64,000 nt of DNA, from contig JAVJRK010000011.1 in NCBI GenBank assembly GCA_040218445.1, positions 310,001-374,000 on the forward strand. The letters run 5' to 3'. Each line of letters opens with the position of its first letter. Within the stretch, counting starts at the first letter, position 1. The position numbers and the translations under genes are program-made. Positions 9,083-17,026 of the stretch are shown here, piece by piece. A model generated the notes under the pieces. The model was not told the origin of the DNA, searched no databases, and was given only the letters and a program-made list of their open reading frames with translations. This stretch comes from UBA1479 sp040218445. GTDB lineage: Bacteria > Pseudomonadota > Alphaproteobacteria > Rhodospirillales > Casp-alpha2.

Positions 9083-10189
9083 TCAGTAGCCTTCGTCCAA
9101 CAACGGAAAGGCCGAGAACTGATGCGGCGGATAAGCCGGGTATTCCTTGGCAACATATTCGGGGCCCAGTTCGTCGTATCCGTTGACGCCCAACAGCATC
9201 AGCGCGATCTGAACCTCTTTCTCCAGGATTTCCAGCATACGAACGAGGCCATCCTCGCCGGCGGCGGCAAGGGCCAACGCCTGCAAACGGCCGAGGCCGA
9301 CCATGTCGGCTCCTAAGCACATGGCCTTGGCGATGTCCGTGCCACGCGTAAAGCCGCCGTCGATCCAAACCTTGGCCTTGCCGGCTGCCGCCTCGACGCA
9401 TTCCGGCAGCACGTCGAGCCCGCCGCGCCCGTGGTCCAACTGACGCCCGCCGTGGTTCGACACATAGACCACATCGACGCCGTGTTCGACCGCCAATTTG
9501 GTGTCCTCGGCCGTGGCGATCCCTTTCAGGATGATCGGGATCTTGCAGAACTTCTTGATGCGGTCGATGTCGGACCAATCGAATCTGGCCTGATGCGTTT
9601 CACCGACGGCTGCGCGGCGGCCGTGGGTGACGAAGCGTTTGGACAAATCGCGTTCGCGCCGGGAATAGGCGTCCAGGTCGATGGTGATGGCGAAGGCTTT
9701 GTAGCCCAGGTCCATAGCTTGACGGACCTTGTCATCGACCCAGTCCTCGTCGCCGCGCACGTAAAGCTGGAAAATACGGCAGGCATCGGGTGCCTCTTCA
9801 GCCACGGCGTCCATGCCGGGTTCGCACACGCTGGACAGCATATGAGCACAGCCGAACCGGCCCGCCCCCTTGGCCGCCGTGGCACCGCCGCCCTTGGCGA
9901 TCTGCTGCAGCGATCCGATGGGCGCCAGACACACCGGCAGGCGCAGGCGCATGCCGAACAAGTCTTTACCCGCATCCATTTTCGAAACGTCGCGCATCAC
10001 ACGGGGACGCAAGGCATGGGTTTCAATCGCCATGCGGTTGCGCTTGACCGTGGTTTCCGTCTCGGCCCCACCGAACACGTAATCGAAGATGTTCTTATCC
10101 AGATTCAGTTTCGCCTGCTTGGCGAATTCGTGCAAAACCTGAAATTTCTCGATGATTTCGTCGGGCAGTTCGATGTCTTGATCAGTCAT
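9083..10189 (-). CDS. FMN-dependent alpha-hydroxy-acid oxidase/dehydrogenase
   Basis: A 368-residue protein of the glycolate oxidase / L-lactate dehydrogenase family. FMN-barrel landmarks are the N-terminal FDYVFGGAETETT, the FQLYVRGDE strand, and the active-site block SNHGGRQLDHGRGGLD, whose His abstracts the substrate proton and whose Arg binds the carboxylate, followed by WIDGGFTRGTDIAKA and GLGRLQALALAAAGEDG for phosphate binding. The start at 10189 begins MTDQDIELPDE; an upstream codon at 10231 would add 14 residues inside the neighbouring gene and is less likely. It overlaps the RraA-type gene's stop by 8 bases, so they form one operon. It probably oxidises the 2-hydroxy acid made or released with the aldolase partner. 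Confidence 0.9.
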   Translation of the reverse strand: MTDQDIELPDEIIEKFQVLHEFAKQAKLNLDKNIFDYVFGGAETETTVKRNRMAIETHALRPRVMRDVSKMDAGKDLFGMRLRLPVCLAPIGSLQQIAKGGGATAAKGAGRFGCAHMLSSVCEPGMDAVAEEAPDACRIFQLYVRGDEDWVDDKVRQAMDLGYKAFAITIDLDAYSRRERDLSKRFVTHGRRAAVGETHQARFDWSDIDRIKKFCKIPIILKGIATAEDTKLAVEHGVDVVYVSNHGGRQLDHGRGGLDVLPECVEAAAGKAKVWIDGGFTRGTDIAKAMCLGADMVGLGRLQALALAAAGEDGLVRMLEILEKEVQIALMLLGVNGYDELGPEYVAKEYPAYPPHQFSAFPLLDEGY

Positions 10190-10670
10190 GAAGTTTGTTC
10201 TCCGAAACGATAACGCCGTCCAGATCGGCATAAAGCCATTCGCCCGGACGGATGATGATGCCCCCGAAATTCAAATCAACATCGCGCAACCCGATGCCGT
10301 CCACACGCGGACGCATGGGCGTGGCCGCGATCGCCTTGACACCCAGGTTCAGGTCCGTGAATTCGTGCTGATCACGGATACAGCCGTTATAGACCAGGCC
10401 TTCCCAACCATATTGTTCGGCCTCGGCGGCGATATTGCCGCCGGTCAGCGCACGTCGGCGCGAAGCCCGGCCGTCGACGACCAGCACCCTGCCCTTGCCG
10501 CCTTCGGCCAGGATTTCGCGAATCCCCTTGTTGTCCTCGAAAGTCGAAAAGGTCGTGACCTGGCCGTGGAAATGGGTGCGCTTGGCGAAATCGATGAATG
10601 TCATTTGACAGACGCGGACGTCCGGGTGGTCGTCGCACAGATCCGCCGTCAAAAGCGGCTTGTCGCTCAT
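10182..10670 (-). CDS. RraA-family protein with HMG/CHA aldolase motif
   Basis: A 162-residue protein of the RraA / 4-hydroxy-4-methyl-2-oxoglutarate aldolase family. The RraA fold signatures are GRVLVVDGRASRRRALTGGN, WEGLVYNGCIRD and LYADLDGVIVSE. The catalytic class-II aldolase signature G-X20-R-D-X2-E is complete (last Gly of LTGGN, then 20 residues, then RDQHE), whereas the E. coli RNase E inhibitor RraA lacks the Asp. It is therefore more likely an enzyme that splits a 4-hydroxy-2-oxo acid or decarboxylates oxaloacetate than an RNase regulator. The ATG at 10670 is preceded by GGAGG about 11 bases away. It is first in the operon with the hydroxy-acid oxidase. Confidence 0.85.
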   Translation of the reverse strand: MSDKPLLTADLCDDHPDVRVCQMTFIDFAKRTHFHGQVTTFSTFEDNKGIREILAEGGKGRVLVVDGRASRRRALTGGNIAAEAEQYGWEGLVYNGCIRDQHEFTDLNLGVKAIAATPMRPRVDGIGLRDVDLNFGGIIIRPGEWLYADLDGVIVSENKLHD

Positions 10671-10733
10671 ATTGGGGTGTCCTCCGGGTGGAATTGGTTT
10701 TTGTTTCTTGTATTCAGCCGCGCATATTGGGAA

Positions 10734-10745
10734 ATTGTACACAAT
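10734..10745. promoter_or_regulatory. GntR-like operator ATTGTACACAAT
   Basis: A near-perfect palindrome (arms ATTGT/ACAAT) in the 131-base gap between the divergent RraA-type gene and the ABM monooxygenase, so one site could control both directions. It matches the sites at 7618, 18190 and 39095. Confidence 0.5.
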
Positions 10746-10801
10746 CTGTCACCCACAAATGGGCGGCCTCATTTCATTTTCCAACGGGAGGACTTCAGAC
10801 C

Positions 10802-11098
10802 ATGGCCGGTAAATTCGCCATCTTCGTCACCATCAAATGCAAACCCGGCAAGGGCAAGGACTTCATGCCGATCATCATGGAGAACGCCGTCGCCGCCCGC
10901 CGGGACGAACCCAACTGCCACGAATTCCGCGTCATGACCGCCAAGGACGATCCCGACACCTTTCATTTCTTCGAGGTCTATACGGACGAGGCCGCGCTCG
11001 ACACCCATCGCGAGCAGCCCCATTACATCAAATTCCGCGATGCCGGGGCCGATCTGATCGCAGACCGGCAAATTCAGATGACGACGGTACATATCTAA
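10802..11098 (+). CDS. Putative quinol monooxygenase (ABM domain)
   Basis: A small 98-residue protein of the antibiotic-biosynthesis-monooxygenase (ABM/YgiN) fold. The sequence pattern is typical: FAIFVTIKCKPGKGKDFMPI at the start, PNCHEFRVM in the middle, then FHFFEVYTDEAALDTH and a C-terminal HYIKFRDA. Such dimeric ferredoxin-like proteins oxidise quinols or act on small catabolites without cofactor. The ATG at 10802 has GGGAGG 10 bases upstream; a longer reading starting at 10598 would overlap the divergent gene and is rejected. It is a single-gene unit ending at a strong terminator, and shares its upstream region with the aldolase/oxidase operon. Confidence 0.85.
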   Translation: MAGKFAIFVTIKCKPGKGKDFMPIIMENAVAARRDEPNCHEFRVMTAKDDPDTFHFFEVYTDEAALDTHREQPHYIKFRDAGADLIADRQIQMTTVHI

Positions 11099-11127
11099 TC
11101 GTCGCCTGTACCACGGCGTTGAATTCC

Positions 11128-11157
11128 AAAAGGGCCCGATGATCCGGGCCCTTTTTT
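11128..11157 (+). terminator. Intrinsic terminator
   Basis: An 11-bp stem AAAAGGGCCCG / CGGGCCCTTTT with a 6-base loop and a run of six T, 30 bases after the monooxygenase stop codon. Confidence 0.85.
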
Positions 11158-11282
11158 GCACCTTCCGCGTACCGCTTCATTCTTTGCCCGATGTCGGTAA
11201 TTGGCACACCGTTTGCTTTATCCATCATATGATTGCATGACCGGTGCCCGGCATTTGGTTCCGGCCTATATGAGAGGCTTAA

Positions 11283-11813
11283 TTGATCAACAACAGTCAA
11301 CAAATTTATCAATTCATCCACCGCCAGGTCGATATATCCGAACTGGAGAGCCCTCAATTTTTGTCAATTCGGCAAATCTGGGACGGTTTGCGAAATGGGT
11401 CTTTTGCGCCAAGCTGGTCCGTCGGCGATATGCTGCGATATCCCGTTGCGGCCATCCCCTTTTTTACTGTCGTGCAAGTGATGGAAGATGGGCCGAAAAC
11501 GTTCAAATACCTGTTCTGGGGGACCGGCCATGTCGACGTGAAGGGATTCGACTACACAGGCAGATCACCGGTCGATCACCAGCCAGAGGAACATGGTCAG
11601 GCCGTTGATCGTGAATTTCGAATGGTTGTCGATCAGAAACAGCCACTCGCCTTTCTTCATGACATCCGACCCCAGGTCGATCAAACGTCCTTATTTCAGG
11701 AATGTCTTCGCTTGCCGTTGTCCAACGACGGGGCACAGGTCACGCACGTGCTTTCCTATTCCGACTGGCAGACTGAAAATCAAAAATGGAAACGGTTGTT
11801 CAAAACAGCCTAA
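11283..11813 (+). CDS. PAS_5-like domain protein
   Basis: A 176-residue soluble protein. The middle section TFKYLFWGTGHVDVKGFDYTGRS resembles the PAS_5 family found almost only in alphaproteobacteria, where 'F.YR..GT......G.D.TG+' is the core. No output domain is attached. The function of PAS_5 proteins is unknown, and a ligand or redox sensing role is only inference. It stands alone between a terminator and a convergent MFS gene. The ATG at 11283 is accepted without a strong ribosome site (upstream TTAATTG). Confidence 0.6.
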   Translation: MINNSQQIYQFIHRQVDISELESPQFLSIRQIWDGLRNGSFAPSWSVGDMLRYPVAAIPFFTVVQVMEDGPKTFKYLFWGTGHVDVKGFDYTGRSPVDHQPEEHGQAVDREFRMVVDQKQPLAFLHDIRPQVDQTSLFQECLRLPLSNDGAQVTHVLSYSDWQTENQKWKRLFKTA

Positions 11814-11828
11814 CGCCCCCCGGAGTTC

Positions 11829-13085
11829 TTACGCACCATAAGTACGACGGCGCGGCCCGGTTTTGACCAATATATAAAGTACGACCGTCCCGGCCGCGAC
11901 ACAGCCCGCCGTGACCAACCAACCCGCATCGAACCCGCCCAGATTGTCGACCGCATAACCGAACACGGCCGGTGCCAGGGTTGCGCAACCGTGGGTCCAA
12001 AGCATGTTGTAGCCGACGGCGGAGCCCGCCAAATGCGGGTCGACCATTTCCACCTGGATCGCCTGTGCAACGGGTGCAAAGGACGCGATCGTCAGGCCCA
12101 GGCATAAGGCCAGACCGAACCCCAGCACCATCCCCCAGGCTTCCGTCACCAAGGCCATCATGCCCAGGAACAGGATGGCCGCCGTACAGATCACCAGCAT
12201 GGTGATGATGCGCCGCCCGCCGAACGCCTTGTCGGACACGGCCCCCCAACCCATGCGGCCCACGGCGCTGGACGCCTGGGCAACGGCCATGGCGGTGGAA
12301 ACGGTCTGCTGCCCCATGCGGGCAACCTCGGCCAGGAACAAGGTCAGGAAGCCGAAGAAATTGGTCTGCCCCATGTTGATCACCCCGGCCCCGATGGCAA
12401 AGGTGTTGACCCGTCCGTCCTTGACCACGGCGGCGATGTTCTTGCCGGCCCCCTGGCCTTTGGTCGAAACCGGCACCAGGGTCAGGCAGGCCAAACCGTT
12501 GACGGCGATCAGCACGCCGACCCCCAGCATCAACAACTGCCAATCCAGATAGGCCGCCAGAAACCCGCAGGCCGCGCCGATCAGGCCGCCGATCGGCACG
12601 CCCACCTGCTTGATGCCCATGGCCGTGCCGCGCCGGTGGGCAGGGAACCATTCGAACACCCCTTTGGCCGTGGACGGGTTCAACATGGAATAACCCACCC
12701 CCATGCAGAACGCGGCGACCATGCAGATATCGAAATTCGGCGCGAAACTGATCAGCACAGCGGCCAGGGCCATGATCGCGTGGCCGATGGCAAGGCTCCA
12801 CCCCACGCCCAAACGATCCGTCACACCGCCCGACGGCACGGACCACAAGGCCTGCCCGCCGTAATAGCAGCTGACGAAAATCCCGAACTGAGTGGCCGAC
12901 AGATTGAACGCCGCGGAAATCACCGGCGCCATGGACAGGATCGCAACACTGTTGGACGTGCCGACCGCATGGGCCCCCACCAGAATCGGCAGGCGGGTGC
13001 GCCACGGGTTGGCGCCGCTCATATCAGGGGGCGGCGGCGGCCGTGCGCCGGCCAGATCGGGACCATCGTTGGAAGGAGCAGTCAT
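11829..13085 (-). CDS. MFS transporter
   Basis: A 418-residue major facilitator superfamily protein with about twelve hydrophobic helices. The loop 2-3 signature is VPSGGVTDRLGVGW (near 80-93) and its mirror RMGWGAVSDKAFGGRR appears near 255. The N-terminus is a Pro-rich cytoplasmic tail (PPPPPD). It starts 39 bases after the phosphodiesterase stop, so it is likely the last gene of the acyl-CoA operon and may import the carboxylic or phosphorylated substrate that the operon degrades. The substrate cannot be read from the sequence. Confidence 0.88.
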   Translation of the reverse strand: MTAPSNDGPDLAGARPPPPPDMSGANPWRTRLPILVGAHAVGTSNSVAILSMAPVISAAFNLSATQFGIFVSCYYGGQALWSVPSGGVTDRLGVGWSLAIGHAIMALAAVLISFAPNFDICMVAAFCMGVGYSMLNPSTAKGVFEWFPAHRRGTAMGIKQVGVPIGGLIGAACGFLAAYLDWQLLMLGVGVLIAVNGLACLTLVPVSTKGQGAGKNIAAVVKDGRVNTFAIGAGVINMGQTNFFGFLTLFLAEVARMGQQTVSTAMAVAQASSAVGRMGWGAVSDKAFGGRRIITMLVICTAAILFLGMMALVTEAWGMVLGFGLALCLGLTIASFAPVAQAIQVEMVDPHLAGSAVGYNMLWTHGCATLAPAVFGYAVDNLGGFDAGWLVTAGCVAAGTVVLYILVKTGPRRRTYGA

Positions 13086-13124
13086 GGGTGTGTGGGGGTC
13101 TTTCGTTAAAGCGGGGGATGACTT

Positions 13125-14384
13125 TTAAGGAAGCGGCGCACCGTCCATATCCGAATGTCCCTGCCCCAGGTGGCGCAGGATCGTCGGCGCGATATCAACG
13201 GCCGATGTCGGGTCCTGGCATTCACTGCCCCCTGCAAAGCCCGCCCCCCGGGCCATGGCGAAGGGGTTTTGCTCGCGCGGGCCCAGGCCGCCGTGCTGAC
13301 CACAGTTGTCGTTGATGGAAATCTTCAACGTGCCCTGGATGGCGACGGAGCCACCGGCCACACCGTATTCGTTAACCGCGTCCGTCACCGCCCCGGTCAC
13401 GGCGATGCGGGGGCCTTCGTCCACGGGCATGCCGATCAGCGCCAGATCGGCGCCGTTGACGACCCCGCCGAAGCGCGCGTCGGCCCGCAGGAATTCAACA
13501 ATCGCCCCTTCGCGCTCCATGGCCTCGGCGGACAAATAGATCGTCGCCGAGGTTCCTTGCGATGCCACGGCCACATCACGGCTGTCGGCGCTGTCCTTAA
13601 GCCCTGCTTTGACCAGCATGGCGTCCAGGTCGACCGTTTCCGTCACCGTTTCATGCCCGTGGTCCGAGCCGATAATCAAAAGAATATTCTCACCCGTCGG
13701 GTCCAGTTCCTCGACCCGGTCGGCAATGCGTCCCGCGTTGGCGTCCGCGGCCGCGATCACCGCCAGATGTTCGGGCGAGCCCAGGGCCACCGCGTGCTGG
13801 GTATGGTCCGGCTCGCACTGCCAGATCAGGGAATAGGCCGGGCCGCCCGGGATAAGCACGTCGGCCAGGAAACGGTCCGTCAGGTCCGTGTCGCCCGCCG
13901 CCGTATGCTCCGTGCCAAGCGGGTCCAACGCCGAACGCCCGGGCCCCTGCGAGAACGAACGGTGATAGATGAACCCATGCCCGTCCGGGTCGTGGAACAT
14001 GGCCGCCCCCGGCGAGACATTGGAGTAAACCATTGCACCGCCGACATCCTTCACCCGTTCCGCCAGGGTCGGCACCTTGAGCGTCCGGCCCTTGGCTTTT
14101 TCAAGCCGGTCACGAAACCCCGGCGGGCCGACGCTGATGACTTCCAGCCCCTGACCTTCGTCCAGCGCCATGCAGTTCCCTTCCAGCCCGTGACGCGCCG
14201 GATGACATCCCGTGGCGATGGAGGCCGCCGTGGTCCGCGTGGTCGACGGAAACACGCTGCGGTGATTGCCGTAGAACCGGAACCGGTCCTTCAGCCGCCA
14301 CAGGTTGGGGGTCCATTCCGGGGTCACCATGTCGGCCCGAAGGCCGTCACAGATGACAAGGACTGCACGTTTGTTGGTGGTCAT
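13125..14384 (-). CDS. Alkaline-phosphatase-superfamily phosphodiesterase
   Basis: A 419-residue type I phosphodiesterase / nucleotide pyrophosphatase-like enzyme. Metal-site residues of the superfamily are visible: VICDGLRADM (Asp13), the nucleophile region FPSTTRTTAASIATGCHP (Thr48/49), a DHTQHAVA stretch and SDHGHETVTE. A C-terminal SAVDIAPTILRHLG is also typical of the superfamily. No signal peptide is seen, so it is probably cytoplasmic, which favours a phosphonoacetate-hydrolase-like or phosphomonoester role over a secreted nucleotidase. It is 25 bases downstream of the RidA gene in the same operon. Confidence 0.85.
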   Translation of the reverse strand: MTTNKRAVLVICDGLRADMVTPEWTPNLWRLKDRFRFYGNHRSVFPSTTRTTAASIATGCHPARHGLEGNCMALDEGQGLEVISVGPPGFRDRLEKAKGRTLKVPTLAERVKDVGGAMVYSNVSPGAAMFHDPDGHGFIYHRSFSQGPGRSALDPLGTEHTAAGDTDLTDRFLADVLIPGGPAYSLIWQCEPDHTQHAVALGSPEHLAVIAAADANAGRIADRVEELDPTGENILLIIGSDHGHETVTETVDLDAMLVKAGLKDSADSRDVAVASQGTSATIYLSAEAMEREGAIVEFLRADARFGGVVNGADLALIGMPVDEGPRIAVTGAVTDAVNEYGVAGGSVAIQGTLKISINDNCGQHGGLGPREQNPFAMARGAGFAGGSECQDPTSAVDIAPTILRHLGQGHSDMDGAPLP

Positions 14385-14409
14385 GAATGGTCTCTTTCGT
14401 GTGTGGGAA

Positions 14410-14778
14410 TTAGCGTGCCGCCGTCACCATGATTTCGACTTTCCAGTCGGGCGACGCCAACGCGGCCTGAACGCAGGCACGAACGGGTTTGGCGTCCGGG
14501 TCGACCCAGCCATCCCAGACCTCGTTCATTTCCGCGAAATAGGCCATGTCTGCGATCCAGATCTGGGCCTGCAGAATTTTGGATTTGTCCGTGCCCATTT
14601 CGTCCAGATAGGCATCGATGGTGGCAAGGATTTCGCTTGTCTGCGCGGCGACGCTGGCCCCCCGGGCATTGCCCGTGGCGACCTGCCCCGCCAGATAGAC
14701 CGTGTCCGTCGTGGCGACGATCTGGCTCATGCGGGCGCTTGCGTGGCGGCGGTCGATATCATCGTTACGGTTGGTCAT
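14410..14778 (-). CDS. RidA family protein
   Basis: A 122-residue Rid (YjgF/YER057c) protein, a trimeric fold that hydrolyses reactive enamines/imines. The pattern VYLAGQVATGNARGASVAAQTSEIL and the Arg of VRACVQAALASPDWKVEI (the carboxylate-binding Arg of active Rid proteins) are present. The start at 14778 (MTNRNDDIDRRH) follows a purine-rich GGAGACACC stretch; a longer reading to 14868 has no family similarity. It lies between the acyl-CoA synthetase and phosphodiesterase genes. Its role in this operon, perhaps removing a reactive intermediate, is inferred. Confidence 0.88.
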   Translation of the reverse strand: MTNRNDDIDRRHASARMSQIVATTDTVYLAGQVATGNARGASVAAQTSEILATIDAYLDEMGTDKSKILQAQIWIADMAYFAEMNEVWDGWVDPDAKPVRACVQAALASPDWKVEIMVTAAR

Positions 14779-14901
14779 GGGGTGTCTCCCAACTCTGAGG
14801 TTTCCCAATCGGCACTTGATCGGCACTTTTGCAGCATTGTTTTGCCGCCAAGGATACGCCGATCCCATGACCTTTCAAAGCAAGCTTAGCTCATGGCAGG
14901 C

Positions 14902-16992
14902 TTAGCTGGATTTGAGCCGCAGCAGCGCATCCACGGCGACGACGCCCTCGCCTTCGCCCCGGATCATCAGGGGATTGATCTCGGCCTCCAGCACCGGTGC
15001 CTCCAGAACCGCCAGGTTCGAAAGTGCGGCGATGGCCTGGGCCAGGGCCTTGAGATCGCCCGCCGGTTTGCCCCGGAACCCCCGGATCGGCGCCAGGCCC
15101 TTGACCTCTTCGATCATGGCCATGGCTTCGTCCACGTCCACGGGGGCCGTGCGCACGGCGGCATCGTCATAGACCTCGGCCATGATGCCGCCGGGGCCGA
15201 CCAGCACGATGGGCCCCGCCTCTTGGTCCAGGCGGTAGCCGGCAATGACCTCGCCCATCACGCCCTGGGCCATGGACTGAACCAAAATACCCTCGGCCTC
15301 GGGGGCGGCGGCCAGAAGCTGCTCGGCTTGGTCCCAGAAGTCCTCGGGCGCCTCAATGCCCAATTTCACCAGCCCGCGTTCGGTCTTGTGCTGAATATCG
15401 CGGGCCAGAACCTTGGCGGCGACCGGGAACGGCACGGCGATGGGCTCGCCCGCTTCCTTGATCACCTGGGCGGGTGCGATGGGCAGGCCCAGGGCTTCGA
15501 ACACCAGCGATGCCTCGCGCTCGTTCAGGGTCTCTGACGGCGCACGTTCCAGCATTTCCTCGGCCCGGGTTTTGGCGTGACCGTCCACATCGGGAACAGG
15601 CCGGGGGGCCGTGCGGTTCAAAAATGCCATGACCGCATCGGCACAGGCTTCGGGCGTGCGGAAATTGGCAATGCCTGCATCCTGCAGCAGGGTAAGTGAC
15701 TTATCCGCCTGGGGTGCGATAAAGGCCGCGACGGGCTTCGACGATCCCGCCGCCTTTTCCACGATGGGGGCGACGGCCAGTTCGGGCTTGAACTGTCCGC
15801 TTGATCCGACCACGCAGACCACGGCGTCGATGCCGTCGTCAGCCAAAAGGTTTTCCAGGGCAGCCCCGTACACCCCTTCGCGCGTGCCCGCCATGGTCAG
15901 GTCGACCAGCGGCCCGCGGCCGATTTCCAATCCATGATCACGGAGCGCCGCGCGCACACTGTCCGGTGCCGGAACCAAGGTCGCCCCCAGCGAGCCCAGG
16001 CGGTCGGCGACGGAAGCCGCCCCGCCGCCCGTGGTGGTCACGACGGCGACGCGTTTGCCCTTGGCGGGCCGATGGCCCAGGAACAGCGGCGGGGATTCCA
16101 GCAATCCTTCCAGCATTTCCACCCGGGCGATCGAATGGGCCTGGAAATAGGCGTCGGCCGCCTTGGCGGGCCCGGCGATGGCGCCGGAATGGCTGAGCGC
16201 CAATTCGCGCCCGGCTTCCGAGCGGCCCAATTTATAGGCGATCACCGGCTTGCCCGCATCAAACGCGCGGCGCGCGGCCCGGGCCAGCACGGCACCGTCG
16301 CGCACGGCCTCGACAAACAGCAGGATCGACGTGGTATCCGGGTCATCGACCAAAAGGTCGACCAGTTCGCCCACACCCAGGTCGCTTTCGTTGCCGACGC
16401 TGATCATACGGGCGAAGCCGATGCCGCGCGCGGCACCTCGCGACAGAAGCGTGCCCAGGATGGTGCCGCTTTGGGATATGAGCGACAGGCCGCCCGGCTT
16501 GATTCCCTCCATCTCCAGCACCGCGTTGACGGACAGGGTCAGCGAAGACGCCGGATGAATGACCCCCATGGAATTGGGGCCGATCAGGCGCACGCCCGCC
16601 TTCCGCGCCGTGGCGACCAGACGTTCCTGCATCTTGCGGCCGTCCTCGCCCGTTTCGGCGAAGCCGTCGGAATAGATGGTGGCGACGGGCACTCCCTTCT
16701 CGCCGCATTGGCGGATGGCGTCCTCGACATGCTGGGCCGGGACCATCACGAAGGCATGGTCGACCGGGCCCGGTACGTCGGCGACGGACTTGAAGGCAGG
16801 CACGCCCTGAACCTCGTCCCGGCCCGGATTGATGGGATAGACCGCGCCCGTGAACCCGTGGGATTTAAGGAACCGTTGCGGCCGGCCCGAATTCTTGGTC
16901 GGGTCGCCCGACGCACCGATCAGGGCGACCCCGCGCGGGGTGAACAGCGCCTGAACCAGGGAGGAGGATCTGTCGTTCATTTCGTCGGCCAT
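14902..16992 (-). CDS. NDP-forming acyl-CoA synthetase (acetate--CoA ligase family)
   Basis: A 696-residue fused alpha-beta acyl-CoA synthetase (ADP-forming). Order of domains: CoA-binding Rossmann domain with GASGDPTKNSGRP (near 25); succinyl-CoA-ligase-like domains with IYSDGFAETGEDG, LIGPNSMGVIHP and SLISQSGTILGTLL; and a C-terminal ATP-grasp domain starting near EASLVFEALGLPIAP (about 495), with KVLARDIQHKTERGLVKLG. It converts a carboxylic acid to its CoA thioester with ATP, or runs in reverse to make ATP. The ATG at 16992 is chosen; a reading back to 17073 would overlap the acyl-CoA dehydrogenase. It follows the dehydrogenase by 34 bases. Confidence 0.9.
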   Translation of the reverse strand: MADEMNDRSSSLVQALFTPRGVALIGASGDPTKNSGRPQRFLKSHGFTGAVYPINPGRDEVQGVPAFKSVADVPGPVDHAFVMVPAQHVEDAIRQCGEKGVPVATIYSDGFAETGEDGRKMQERLVATARKAGVRLIGPNSMGVIHPASSLTLSVNAVLEMEGIKPGGLSLISQSGTILGTLLSRGAARGIGFARMISVGNESDLGVGELVDLLVDDPDTTSILLFVEAVRDGAVLARAARRAFDAGKPVIAYKLGRSEAGRELALSHSGAIAGPAKAADAYFQAHSIARVEMLEGLLESPPLFLGHRPAKGKRVAVVTTTGGGAASVADRLGSLGATLVPAPDSVRAALRDHGLEIGRGPLVDLTMAGTREGVYGAALENLLADDGIDAVVCVVGSSGQFKPELAVAPIVEKAAGSSKPVAAFIAPQADKSLTLLQDAGIANFRTPEACADAVMAFLNRTAPRPVPDVDGHAKTRAEEMLERAPSETLNEREASLVFEALGLPIAPAQVIKEAGEPIAVPFPVAAKVLARDIQHKTERGLVKLGIEAPEDFWDQAEQLLAAAPEAEGILVQSMAQGVMGEVIAGYRLDQEAGPIVLVGPGGIMAEVYDDAAVRTAPVDVDEAMAMIEEVKGLAPIRGFRGKPAGDLKALAQAIAALSNLAVLEAPVLEAEINPLMIRGEGEGVVAVDALLRLKSS

Positions 16993-17026
16993 GAGTGTCC
17001 GGCCCTTCTTATTATTATGACGTGAC

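Noticed and set aside
11800..13005. A 401-residue frame overlapping the MFS gene on the same strand
   Set aside because: Shadow frame with Arg/Gly-rich composition and no membrane helices; the other frame has clear MFS signatures.
13155..14432. A 425-residue frame opposite the phosphodiesterase
   Set aside because: Composition (many Arg, His, Gln) is that of an antisense frame in GC-rich coding DNA; the phosphodiesterase has full metal motifs.
14884..14907. Direct repeat GCTTAGCT around the stop of the acyl-CoA synthetase gene
   Set aside because: Only 8 bases, no insertion element or target-site logic.
15934..17025. A 363-residue frame opposite the acyl-CoA synthetase
   Set aside because: Antisense shadow; no recognisable fold.
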